From Oscillospiraceae bacterium (GTDB lineage: Bacteria > Bacillota > Clostridia > Oscillospirales > Ruminococcaceae), in the NCBI GenBank assembly GCA_020024475.1, contig JAHHTS010000037.1:1-23082 (forward strand): 23,082 nucleotides of DNA, read 5' to 3'. Every line of letters starts with the position of its first letter. Positions within the stretch are counted from its first letter, which is position 1. Under the pieces are notes generated by a model that worked only from the letters and a program-made list of their open reading frames with translations, did no database searches and had not been told where the DNA came from. Made by a program: the position numbers and the translations under genes. This document shows positions 1 to 7,206 of this stretch, piece by piece.

Positions 1-728
1 ATGTAAATATTGATAATTTATTAGATTCAGTTAGTTTTTTTTCTGAAGTTGCAGGGTGTGGTGTAATTGGTAGCTTTTTATTAGATATATTTGATAGTAA
101 AAGCTGTTTTTATTTTAAGCATCATTATATAAATAGTGCTATTGATAGTGAGATATTATTTGATATTTTTAGCGCAATTTATGATAAGAAAAAAGTTGAG
201 TTTATTTATGAATCATTACATAAAAATTCAGAACAAATTATAGAAGTAATACCAATAAAAATTTATGTGAGTACGCAAAATGGAAGACAGTACCTTTTGT
301 CATATAACCCAGGATATGATAATATAGGTTTTTATAGGATAGATTATATAAAATCAATAAAATTAAAAGAAAAAATAGAATTGGAAGATTATAACCGTGC
401 GGTTAATTTTTTTGAAAATGTAAAAACTAATTTATGGGGGGTTTCTATAGGAAAAGGAATAATTGAGCATGTAGAATTCACTATACATATAGATGATGAT
501 GAAGAATATGTGTACAATAGATTATTAAGAGAAAAAAGAACAGGTAAAGTAGCTAGGATTGATAAAAATACGTGTTATTTTTCTGCTGATGTATATGACA
601 CTAATGAAATGATTCCTTGGATAAGAACTTTTATTTGTCGTATAACAAAAATTAGTTTTTCTAACAAAGAGACAGAACATAGATTTAAAAAAGATATTGA
701 AGATATGTATAAAATATATGGAATTTAA
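1..728 (+). CDS. WYL-domain transcriptional regulator, 5' end missing
   Basis: The reading frame is open from base 3 to the stop at 726-728, so the gene enters from the left and only its last 241 codons are seen. The GTG at 267 is probably not the start, because the frame continues upstream without a stop and encodes coherent protein. The middle (about visible residues 65-125) has WYL-family features: a basic/hydrophobic lead, a 'GRQYLLSYNP' stretch in place of the usual W-Y-L, and 'GFYRIDYIKSI'. The last ~95 residues look like the WCX extension ('VEFTIHID', 'WIRTF'). WYL proteins are usually DNA-binding regulators that sense a ligand, often nucleic acid or nucleotide; an N-terminal HTH would lie outside the window. 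It is followed after 11 bases by a second WYL gene, so the two are probably co-transcribed and may act as a pair. Confidence 0.8.
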   Translation, partial: VNIDNLLDSVSFFSEVAGCGVIGSFLLDIFDSKSCFYFKHHYINSAIDSEILFDIFSAIYDKKKVEFIYESLHKNSEQIIEVIPIKIYVSTQNGRQYLLSYNPGYDNIGFYRIDYIKSIKLKEKIELEDYNRAVNFFENVKTNLWGVSIGKGIIEHVEFTIHIDDDEEYVYNRLLREKRTGKVARIDKNTCYFSADVYDTNEMIPWIRTFICRITKISFSNKETEHRFKKDIEDMYKIYGI

Positions 729-739
729 GGTGAAGTATA

Positions 740-1651
740 ATGATATTCAATGAGATATATGGCGTGTATTATTCAGTAATAGCTTCAATGTTGAATTTAG
801 CTATAGATGGAAATCTTAATGAAAAAACAATGAAAGAAGTCATAGATAAAAAAGCATTTTTAGAAAGTTATACAGAAATATCTTCTGCAATAAAAAAAGG
901 AAAATTTAAATTGATTTCGCCTAATTTTGAAACCCCAATAAAACACTCGCCATCAATTCCTCTATCTACACTCCAACTTAGGTGGTTAAAAGCTATATCT
1001 CTAGATAAAAGAATGAAATTGTTTGATGTGAAATTTGATTTTCTTAAAGATGTCGAACCGTTGTTTTTACCAGATGATTATATTGTTTTTGATAAATATA
1101 ATGATGGCGATTGTTTTGAGGATGAAAAGTATATAAGTATTTTTCGTATAATTCTGTCAGCCATAAAAGAAAATAAAATTATCAATACTGAGTATGTAAG
1201 TATGAAAGGTAACAGAAAAATTTTCATTGGAACTCCTATTGATTTTGAGTATTCTGAAAAAGATGATAGATTTAGAGTAAATATTATTGATGGAAGAGAG
1301 ATGAATACACTAAATCTTTCTAGAATAGAAAAGTGTGATATTATTGGTGATTCAAGATTAGATAAAACAATTTTATCTGATTATTGTGAAAGATATTTTA
1401 TTGTGGAGTTATTTGATGAAAGAAATTCTTTAGAGAGATTTTTATTGCATTTTGCTCACTTTAAAAAAGAGGCAGAAAGAATTTCTGATAACAAGTATAA
1501 AGTAACTATTTATTATGATGTGAATGATGAAACCGAACTTGTAATAAGAATACTTTCTTTTGGACCATTCGTAAAAGTCCAAAGGCCACAAAGATTTGTA
1601 AATTTAATAAAAGAACGATTAATACTACAAAAAAGTTGCGAACTAAAATAA
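740..1651 (+). CDS. WYL-domain protein, second of tandem pair
   Basis: 303 residues, ATG start with an AAGGTG-type ribosome site at 727-732 overlapping the upstream stop. The N-terminus ('MIFNEIYGVYYSVIASML') and the 'LSTLQLRWLKAISLDKRMKLFD' type of segment near residues 75-97 match, from memory, a clostridial WYL-protein family usually found beside another WYL gene. The WYL-like core is about residues 128-205 ('FRIILSAIKENKIINTEY', then a strand-rich part), followed by a WCX-like tail ending 'FGPFVKVQRPQRFVNLIKER'. The W-Y-L residues themselves are not well kept. No classical HTH is obvious at the N-terminus, so DNA binding may depend on the partner. The last codons lie inside the terminator stem. 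Confidence 0.78.
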   Translation: MIFNEIYGVYYSVIASMLNLAIDGNLNEKTMKEVIDKKAFLESYTEISSAIKKGKFKLISPNFETPIKHSPSIPLSTLQLRWLKAISLDKRMKLFDVKFDFLKDVEPLFLPDDYIVFDKYNDGDCFEDEKYISIFRIILSAIKENKIINTEYVSMKGNRKIFIGTPIDFEYSEKDDRFRVNIIDGREMNTLNLSRIEKCDIIGDSRLDKTILSDYCERYFIVELFDERNSLERFLLHFAHFKKEAERISDNKYKVTIYYDVNDETELVIRILSFGPFVKVQRPQRFVNLIKERLILQKSCELK

Positions 1652-1668
1652 GAGTTCGCAACTTTTTT
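1629..1668 (+). terminator. Rho-independent terminator of the WYL pair
   Basis: The left arm 1629-1644 (A-run plus GTTGCGAACT) pairs perfectly with 1653-1668 (AGTTCGCAAC plus T-run), giving a 16-bp stem with an 8-base loop. The upstream gene's stop codon (1649-1651) is in the loop and its last codons are in the left arm. Confidence 0.9.
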
Positions 1669-1952
1669 TCCGTGATAAAGCAACATATAAACTATATACT
1701 AGTACTTACAAGATTACTTTATGTGTGTGTATTAATTCACAGCGGTGCGCGAGGATATTCCAAAGCGTATGCCAAGTAAATAATTGTATTATAGAGTCAA
1801 ATAATGACAGATTTAATTGCAAGTTCAAATCCTGCTGAAGAAAAAATCTTCACCAATTGGCTGGAAATAATCAAAATACAACAAACAGATATGTAATTAC
1901 AAAAAAGTCACAACGCTTTTAGACTTTTAACTTGTGTGAATGAATCTTAAAG
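1669..1952. other. Intergenic stretch with short coding-like debris
   Basis: No full gene is visible. A GC-richer patch at 1742-1783 reads as 'AVREDIPKRMPSK' then a stop, preceded in frame by a stop at 1733-1735, and looks like the tail of a lost gene. A 30-codon ORF at 1804-1896 ('MTDLIASSNPAEEKIFTNWL...') has no ribosome site. Neither could be assigned to a family. A 7-bp inverted repeat (AAAAGTC 1903-1909, GACTTTT 1922-1928) could form a small hairpin. No strong promoter for the slipin gene was found here. Confidence 0.4.
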
Positions 1953-2070
1953 CAATATATCTTTTACCTTGTTGATAATAGGATATCGTATTTCGGCGTA
2001 AAAAGCCAAAAGCAACACTTTCCGCTTTTTATTAAGATGACTTAATGTTGTCACCGTAAAAGATATATTG
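1953..2070 (+). promoter_or_regulatory. Candidate structured leader RNA upstream of slipin gene
   Basis: CAATATATCTTTTAC (1953-1967) is the perfect reverse complement of 2056-2070, enclosing 88 bases. Inside are a 9-bp helix (1998-2006 with 2024-2032, one G-U pair) and a 6-bp hairpin (ATTAAG 2031-2036, CTTAAT 2041-2046) that shares its edge with the first. An alternative pairing exists between AAAAGCC (2001-2007) and GGCTTTT (2073-2079), just outside the closing stem and about 19 bases before the ribosome site. Mutually exclusive helices close to a ribosome site suggest a cis-acting leader. A small inverted-repeat element is the main alternative; no clear target duplication flanks it. It matches no riboswitch class I recognise. 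Confidence 0.4.
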
Positions 2071-2108
2071 GTGGCTTTTCAATAAACTTAAAATTTTGGA
2101 GGATATAT

Positions 2109-3209
2109 ATGAAAACAATTATTAATGAAAATCAAAGAGGACTACTTTTTAAAAATGGTAAATTTGTAAAAATGTTATCTTCGGGAAAGCATTATATATT
2201 TGGAGATAAAATAATAGAGGTTCAAGAAATTGATAAGGCATTGCAGTCTGAATACGCAACACTAGATATGTTGTTAAAAAATGAAGATATTCGTGCTAAT
2301 ACTATTTCAGTAGAAGTATCTGATTGCCATATAGCTCTACATTTTGTAAATGGTAATTTTAAAGAAGTTTTAACTACTGGTAAATATGCTTACTTTACAT
2401 CATACGATGTTCATCAGTTCACTATGATTGATGTAAAATCTCCAGAGGTTGGAGAAGAGATTCCTGAATATATTTTTTCTAAAATTCCAGAATCCCTTTA
2501 TATTAAGGTGGAAGTATTTCAATATGAAAAAGCAAGACTTTACTTTAACAAAAAATTAGTTAAAATATTGGATGCGGGTACATATTACTTTTGGCGAACA
2601 GATGTTAATGTTGATACTGAATATATTGACACTCGTCTTACTAAAATGGATATAACTGGTCAAGAAATATTAACTCGGGATAAAGTTTCTGTTAGAATTA
2701 ATTTTGTTTGTAACTACCGTATAACTGATTATGTAAATGTAGCAACACAAATTGATAATTATGTAGAACAGATACATGTTGTTGCACAACTTGCTTTACG
2801 TGATTTTATAGGAAAGTATCGAATTGATGAGATATTGGAAAATAAAAATCAATTATCAGAGTATGTTTTAAAACACCTAAAGGAAAAGGAAAAAGAGCTT
2901 TTTGTTGAGATTGTGAATGGTGGTGTTAAGGATATTATTTTACCTGGCGAAATTCGTGACATTATGAATACTGTTTTGATTGCAGAGAAAAAAGCTCAGG
3001 CCAATGTAATTGCACGCAGGGAAGAGGTAGCTTCTACACGCTCGTTGCTAAATACTGCTAAGTTAATGGATGAAAATAAAACGCTCTATAAACTTAAGGA
3101 ACTTGAATACGTAGAACGAATTTGCGAAAATGTAGGAAACATTACTGTTAATGGTAATGGTGATTTAATTTCCCAGTTAACAGCGGTTCTTAGAGGTAAA
3201 TATGAATAA
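2109..3209 (+). CDS. Slipin/SPFH (band 7) family protein
   Basis: 366 residues, ATG with GGAGGA at 2098-2103. The SPFH/band-7 region lies about residues 130-290, followed by a helical tail containing 'AEKKAQANVIARREEVAS', typical of the coiled-coil after SPFH domains. Unlike membrane slipins there is no N-terminal hydrophobic anchor. Instead the N-terminus holds three similar modules of about 35 residues (10-42, 74-108, 140-174), each with an 'F-x-N-G/K-K' turn, then 'L-x-x-G-K/T-Y-x-F' and a closing 'ID'. SPFH proteins form oligomeric scaffolds on membranes; this one may attach peripherally or be cytosolic. It appears to be a single-gene unit with its own terminator. The membrane-scaffold role is family knowledge; its specific job here is unknown. 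Confidence 0.82.
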   Translation: MKTIINENQRGLLFKNGKFVKMLSSGKHYIFGDKIIEVQEIDKALQSEYATLDMLLKNEDIRANTISVEVSDCHIALHFVNGNFKEVLTTGKYAYFTSYDVHQFTMIDVKSPEVGEEIPEYIFSKIPESLYIKVEVFQYEKARLYFNKKLVKILDAGTYYFWRTDVNVDTEYIDTRLTKMDITGQEILTRDKVSVRINFVCNYRITDYVNVATQIDNYVEQIHVVAQLALRDFIGKYRIDEILENKNQLSEYVLKHLKEKEKELFVEIVNGGVKDIILPGEIRDIMNTVLIAEKKAQANVIARREEVASTRSLLNTAKLMDENKTLYKLKELEYVERICENVGNITVNGNGDLISQLTAVLRGKYE

Positions 3210-3237
3210 TAGAAAGGCTTAGCCTTTCTATTTTTTT
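3208..3237 (+). terminator. Rho-independent terminator of slipin gene
   Basis: The 11-bp arms AATAGAAAGGC (3208-3218) and GCCTTTCTATT (3222-3232) have a 3-base loop and are followed by T's to 3237. The stem begins inside the slipin stop codon. Confidence 0.9.
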
Positions 3238-3321
3238 GTGACAATATATGCTATCAAAAAAAGATTGAGTCATAATTTACTGGTAGTTAAAATCATTGAC
3301 ATAAAATTAAAAAACAGTAAA

Positions 3322-3359
3322 TTGAAACAGGTAAATAATGTTGTTATACTAATATTAGT
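3322..3359 (+). promoter_or_regulatory. SigmaA promoter with palindrome at the start site (HTH regulator)
   Basis: TTGAAA (3322-3327), a 17-base spacer and TATACT (3345-3350). A perfect 12-base palindrome ACTAATATTAGT (3348-3359) overlaps the -10 and the expected start site. It is a plausible autoregulatory operator for the HTH protein encoded just downstream. Confidence 0.65.
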
Positions 3360-3379
3360 TAACCAAGGAGAAAAACCAT

Positions 3380-4429
3380 ATGAAAATAAATGAAATAATT
3401 AAAGAGCGACGCATTGCTAAAAATTTTACACAAGAGCAGATAGCTGAATATTTGGGAGTAACAACGCCGGCAGTTAATAAATGGGAGAAAGGCAATTCTT
3501 ATCCAGATATAACATTACTTCCAGCTTTAGCAAGGTTATTAGATACGGATTTGAACACGTTATTATCTTTTAGCAATGATTTATCAGAAAAAGAAATTAC
3601 AATTTTTATTAATGATTTAGCAGAATATCAAAACAAGCATAATTTTGAAAAAGTTTATGAGATTGCTATAAATAAAATAAAAGAATTTCCAAGTTGTTAT
3701 TTACTTATATTAAATACAGCATCATTTTTAGATGGTGCATTGATGATGAATTCTAAAATAAATAATAGAGAACATTATGAAAATAATATAGAAAAGTTAT
3801 ATCATCGTGCCATGAAAAGCCCAGATTTGAGAATTCAAAATCACGCAAAATCAATATTGATTTCTAAATTAATAAATCAAAATAAATATGATTGTGCTCA
3901 AGAACTATTGAACTCTTTGCCAGAAAAGGATATGATTGATAAAAAAGATATTCAAGCAAAACTTTATATTAAAGTTGGAAAATTAGATGATGCAGCTAAA
4001 ATTGAAGAAGAAAAACTGATGTCTTTAACAACAGAAATAAATCAAACACTATTAACACTAATGGAAATAGCGATAAATGACAATCGCATGGAAGATGCAG
4101 AATATATTGCTGATGTTTCACAAAAGGTATCAAACATTTTTGATTTATGGGAATATACTTCATATATGGCTAAATTTCAGTTATATTATAGTAGTAAAAA
4201 TAAAATGAAGTGTTTAAAAATTCTTTTACAGCTGTTGAAATCTCTTGATAAAAAATGGAATATAAATACTTCTCCACTCTATAGGCATATCAAAACAAAA
4301 GAAATAGATTCAGCATTTGTTGCAAAAATGCAGAAAGCTATTATTACTTCTATTGCTGATGATAGAAAAAATGATTTCCTAAATAAAGATCCTGAATTTG
4401 ATGCATTACTAAAAAAATATAATGATTGA
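3380..4429 (+). CDS. HTH (XRE/Cro-CI) regulator with TPR-like C-terminus
   Basis: 349 residues, ATG with AAGGAG at 3365-3370. Residues 1-65 are a clear Cro/CI-type HTH ('RRIAKNFTQEQIAEYLGV', 'TPAVNKWEKG', 'YPDITLLPALARLL'). Residues ~80-349 are all-helical with loosely repeating pairs such as 'NKYDCAQELLNSL' and 'GKLDDAAKIEEEKL', resembling tetratricopeptide-type helical repeats; this architecture often binds a peptide or protein partner. There is no membrane segment. The gene stands alone, with its own promoter and terminator, between the slipin gene and the first blaI. A palindrome over its promoter suggests autoregulation. Its targets are not evident. Confidence 0.85.
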   Translation: MKINEIIKERRIAKNFTQEQIAEYLGVTTPAVNKWEKGNSYPDITLLPALARLLDTDLNTLLSFSNDLSEKEITIFINDLAEYQNKHNFEKVYEIAINKIKEFPSCYLLILNTASFLDGALMMNSKINNREHYENNIEKLYHRAMKSPDLRIQNHAKSILISKLINQNKYDCAQELLNSLPEKDMIDKKDIQAKLYIKVGKLDDAAKIEEEKLMSLTTEINQTLLTLMEIAINDNRMEDAEYIADVSQKVSNIFDLWEYTSYMAKFQLYYSSKNKMKCLKILLQLLKSLDKKWNINTSPLYRHIKTKEIDSAFVAKMQKAIITSIADDRKNDFLNKDPEFDALLKKYND

Positions 4430-4473
4430 CAATAGTAGCACTTAAAATAAAACATATTCATATAAAATTGATG

Positions 4474-4517
4474 AAAATCCTAAGATATAAATTTAATTTA
4501 TATCTTAGGATTTTTTA
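4474..4517 (+). terminator. Rho-independent terminator after HTH regulator
   Basis: A 19-bp perfect stem (4474-4492 with 4496-4514) with a 3-base loop, ending in a T-run. Confidence 0.9.
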
Positions 4518-4564
4518 TTTAATTCAAAATCAAAAATATTATAATAATTAACTAGTGTGCATAG

Positions 4565-4593
4565 TTGACAATTTGGTTTATTGATGATAAACT
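4565..4593 (+). promoter_or_regulatory. Promoter of first blaI-blaR1 pair
   Basis: TTGACA (4565-4570), exactly 17 bases, TAAACT (4588-4593). The first operator dyad lies between and over these boxes, so a bound repressor would exclude RNA polymerase. Confidence 0.75.
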
Positions 4594-4617
4594 TAATATA
4601 GTTTATTAACGATAGAC
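4576..4617 (+). promoter_or_regulatory. Twin BlaI-type dyad operators, first pair
   Basis: Dyad 1 is GTTTAT-TGATG-ATAAAC (4576-4592, perfect arms). Dyad 2 is GTTTAT-TAACG-ATAGAC (4601-4617, one mismatch). Their centres are 25 bases apart. BlaI/MecI repressors bind such dyads as dimers; the layout recurs at the second pair (10037-10077). Confidence 0.7.
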
Positions 4618-4633
4618 CGAAAGGAGAAATAAA

Positions 4634-4999
4634 ATGGTAAAATATAAACTTGGAGAAGTTGAAATGAAATTTGCAGATTTGATATGGGAAAATGAGCCTA
4701 TATCATCTGGAAAACTTGTGAAATTTGCAGCTGAGGCACTTGTTTGGAAAAAGTCTACAACATATACAGTGCTTAGAAAACTATGTGAAAAAGGTATTTT
4801 TATAAATGAAAATGGCTCTGTTAAATCTCTTGTATCTAAAGATGAATATATGGCTATGCAAAGTGAACTTTTTTTAGAAGAAACATTTGCTGGCTCGCTT
4901 CCAAAATTTTTAGCTGCGTTTTCTAAAAGAAAAAATTTATCTGATAAAGAGGTGAGTGAGATACAGCAACTTATTGATTCATATAAGGAGAAAAGATAA
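4634..4999 (+). CDS. blaI: BlaI/MecI-family repressor
   Basis: 121 residues, ATG with AAAGGAG at 4619-4625. The N-terminal ~75 residues form the family's winged helix ('GEVEMKFADLIWENEPISS', recognition part 'WKKSTTYTVLRKLCEKG'), and the C-terminal helices ('LPKFLAAFSKRKNLSDKEV') are the dimerisation part, where the known repressors are cut when their protease partner is activated. Length is typical. Its stop overlaps the start of the protease gene by one base (TAATG), so they are translationally coupled. It should repress its own operon through the twin dyads upstream. The symbol denotes the family; a link to beta-lactamase is not implied. Confidence 0.88.
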   Translation: MVKYKLGEVEMKFADLIWENEPISSGKLVKFAAEALVWKKSTTYTVLRKLCEKGIFINENGSVKSLVSKDEYMAMQSELFLEETFAGSLPKFLAAFSKRKNLSDKEVSEIQQLIDSYKEKR

Positions 5000-7107
5000 T
5001 GATTAATAACTTGTTTTTAACAGTTCTTAATATGAGTGTAGCTGCAACTTATGTTATTATTTTTGTATTAATTGCAAGAATTTTTCTTAAAAAATCACCT
5101 AAGATTTTTTCGTATATTCTTTGGTCAGTGGTTCTAGTAAGACTATTGTGTCCACTGTCATTTGAGAGTGAATTTTCTTTGATACCGCATAAAATACAAG
5201 ATAATTCATTGGTTTCAGAGTGGGCGAATGAATATGTTGGCAAAATAAATATATTTCATGATAACACACCCGAATATGAAGATGATATAAAAAATGGAAA
5301 TAAACATATACCATCAGGAAATAAAAACTATTATGGCGTAACAGGTGAAGATGGAACATCATTTCCAAAGACGGTTGAAAAAACAATATTGCAGAAATTG
5401 TCATATATTTGGGCACTAGGAGTTTTATTTATTTTGGCATACAATATTTTGGAATTTATAAAATTAAAAAGAAATTTGATAATTGCAATGCCATTTAAAG
5501 ATAATATTTATATTGTAGATCATATTTCTACACCATTTGTAAGTGGATTTTTTAGGCCTAGAATTTATCTACCATCCTTTTTGACAGAAAAAGAGCAAAA
5601 ATATATTATTAAGCATGAGCTGTGTCACATTAAACGCTTAGATCATATTACAAGGGTTATTGGATTTATAGCATTATCTATTCACTGGTTTAACCCATTT
5701 GTTTGGATTGCATTTTGCTTATCTGGAAAAGATATGGAGATGTCTTGTGATGAATCTGTTATGAATAGCATGGATGATGATGTAAAGGCAGAATATTCTA
5801 ACTTACTTTTAAGATTTAGCACTTCTAGTAAGATTATACATTCAATATCGCTTGCTTTCGGCGAAGGTGATACTAAGAGTAGAATAAAAAACATATTAAA
5901 TTATAAAAAACCTATATTTGGGGTTAGCTTATTAACAGCTACGCTAGTGTTATTAACAGCTTTTGGTTTATTAAGTAATCCTAAAATTGAAGAAAAACCA
6001 CCAATCTTATATGCTTATTCAGAGAATGGAGTAATTCCAATGAATTTGGGGGCATATTCTTGGAATGGGGTGGATTCGGATTCAATTTCATATACTCAAA
6101 TGGAGTATGATAAAGCTATTTCTTATAATGATGGGGGATATAGAAATGCAAATATATTCTTAAGTATGTCAAGCACTCCATCAGACTTTAATACTGATAA
6201 TATAAAAGGAAAACATAAATTTAAAATTGTAGGGCTTAAACGATATGTAAATGGTAAAGAAGAAACATTAAAAGAATTTGATGATAGTATGATATTGGTG
6301 CGTTTAGAAACAGATACATCATATTTGTATGAATTTAAAGTTCAATTTGGAGAAAATTATGCATATTACAGTATTAAGATTAACAATAATGTAATAGAGT
6401 CAAATTCGTTTGAACCACTTACTAATGACCAAGCGATTGTTAAAGCACTTAAAGCAGAAAGTGAAGTATATTTAGAAGGTGAATGTTTTGGAGAAGGTCA
6501 TATAATTTTAGGAACAGAGCAAAAGGAAGACATAGAAAAAATATATACATTAACAATGGTTGGGAATTATGGCTTTCAAAATGGAAATTTAGTAAAAGTA
6601 TCAGGAAGTGGAGTTATACCAGCGATAATTACTCTTCATAAAAATAATTATGTTGAAATTGAGTATCCAAAAGATGGAAATCGTTATGAAGAATCTATAA
6701 ATGAAATGTTTCCGAAAAGATATCGCAATAGAATTTTTAAAGAAAAAGAATCCGATATAGAGAATTTAAAAAAGCAAGAGAGAGCTTATGCAGAAAAATA
6801 TTTAAAGCAAATTAATCGTAACGCTAGTGTAGGTAATTATGGAGATTTCGAACATATTCTACTCACTGATGTTGGAGTTTCTGTAGAAGTTTCAAATCAT
6901 TTACTGGAAGATTTTTATAAATTTAATTATAAATATCCATATTTTATAGGTACACAAGAATATTTAGAAAATGATGAGCGTGTTGTCTATGAACTGAGTT
7001 ATGATGAGAAGCAAAAACAGATTATATTTACAAAGTATAGTTATGATTATGATAAAATGATAGAAAAATTTATATTTGATGCAGTTACGGGTGAAAGTAT
7101 AAAATAA
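4999..7107 (+). CDS. BlaR1/MecR1-type M56 membrane metalloprotease with novel sensor
   Basis: 702 residues. Membrane helices lie near residues 10-30, 35-55, 133-152 and 305-325. The zinc site HELCH is at 206-210, followed by 'IHWFNPFVWIAF' and 'DMEMSCDES', which supplies the acidic ligand: a complete M56 peptidase. The outer part from ~residue 326 to 702 has none of the penicillin-binding motifs (no SxxK with KTG), so it is not a canonical beta-lactam sensor. It contains a 'GAYSWNGVDSDSIS' segment and a strand-rich remainder that I cannot assign. The expected role is to sense an extracellular signal and inactivate the partner BlaI by proteolysis; the ligand is unknown. It runs to a shared terminator with the convergent second pair. 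Confidence 0.85.
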   Translation: MINNLFLTVLNMSVAATYVIIFVLIARIFLKKSPKIFSYILWSVVLVRLLCPLSFESEFSLIPHKIQDNSLVSEWANEYVGKINIFHDNTPEYEDDIKNGNKHIPSGNKNYYGVTGEDGTSFPKTVEKTILQKLSYIWALGVLFILAYNILEFIKLKRNLIIAMPFKDNIYIVDHISTPFVSGFFRPRIYLPSFLTEKEQKYIIKHELCHIKRLDHITRVIGFIALSIHWFNPFVWIAFCLSGKDMEMSCDESVMNSMDDDVKAEYSNLLLRFSTSSKIIHSISLAFGEGDTKSRIKNILNYKKPIFGVSLLTATLVLLTAFGLLSNPKIEEKPPILYAYSENGVIPMNLGAYSWNGVDSDSISYTQMEYDKAISYNDGGYRNANIFLSMSSTPSDFNTDNIKGKHKFKIVGLKRYVNGKEETLKEFDDSMILVRLETDTSYLYEFKVQFGENYAYYSIKINNNVIESNSFEPLTNDQAIVKALKAESEVYLEGECFGEGHIILGTEQKEDIEKIYTLTMVGNYGFQNGNLVKVSGSGVIPAIITLHKNNYVEIEYPKDGNRYEESINEMFPKRYRNRIFKEKESDIENLKKQERAYAEKYLKQINRNASVGNYGDFEHILLTDVGVSVEVSNHLLEDFYKFNYKYPYFIGTQEYLENDERVVYELSYDEKQKQIIFTKYSYDYDKMIEKFIFDAVTGESIK

Positions 7108-7159
7108 TAAAGAATAATTAATATACTTAATAAAAAATAAATTTAATTGATGAGTTATG

Positions 7160-7203
7160 AATTAAGAGCTAACACATTTAAAATGATGTGCTAGCTCTTA
7201 ATT
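7160..7203. terminator. Bidirectional terminator between convergent blaR1 genes
   Basis: The 18-base arms 7160-7177 and 7186-7203 pair with a single A-C mismatch. T-rich sequence follows on the plus side. The hairpin sits 53 bases after the first blaR1 stop and directly abuts the stop of the second. Confidence 0.7.
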
Positions 7204-7206
7204 ATT

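Noticed and set aside
267..728. GTG at 267 as start of a 153-residue protein
   Set aside because: The same frame stays open to the window edge and the upstream part encodes sensible protein, so this is the 3' part of a longer gene.
1804..1896. A real 30-residue peptide gene
   Set aside because: No ribosome site, promoter or family resemblance; listed only as debris.
1953..2070. Integron attC site or a transposon with terminal repeats
   Set aside because: There are no attC core sites, no target duplication and no transposase; a leader structure is preferred, though a small inverted-repeat element is not excluded.
3296..3301. TTGACA as -35 of the HTH gene
   Set aside because: No -10 lies 16-18 bases downstream; TTGAAA at 3322 with TATACT at 3345 is a better pair.
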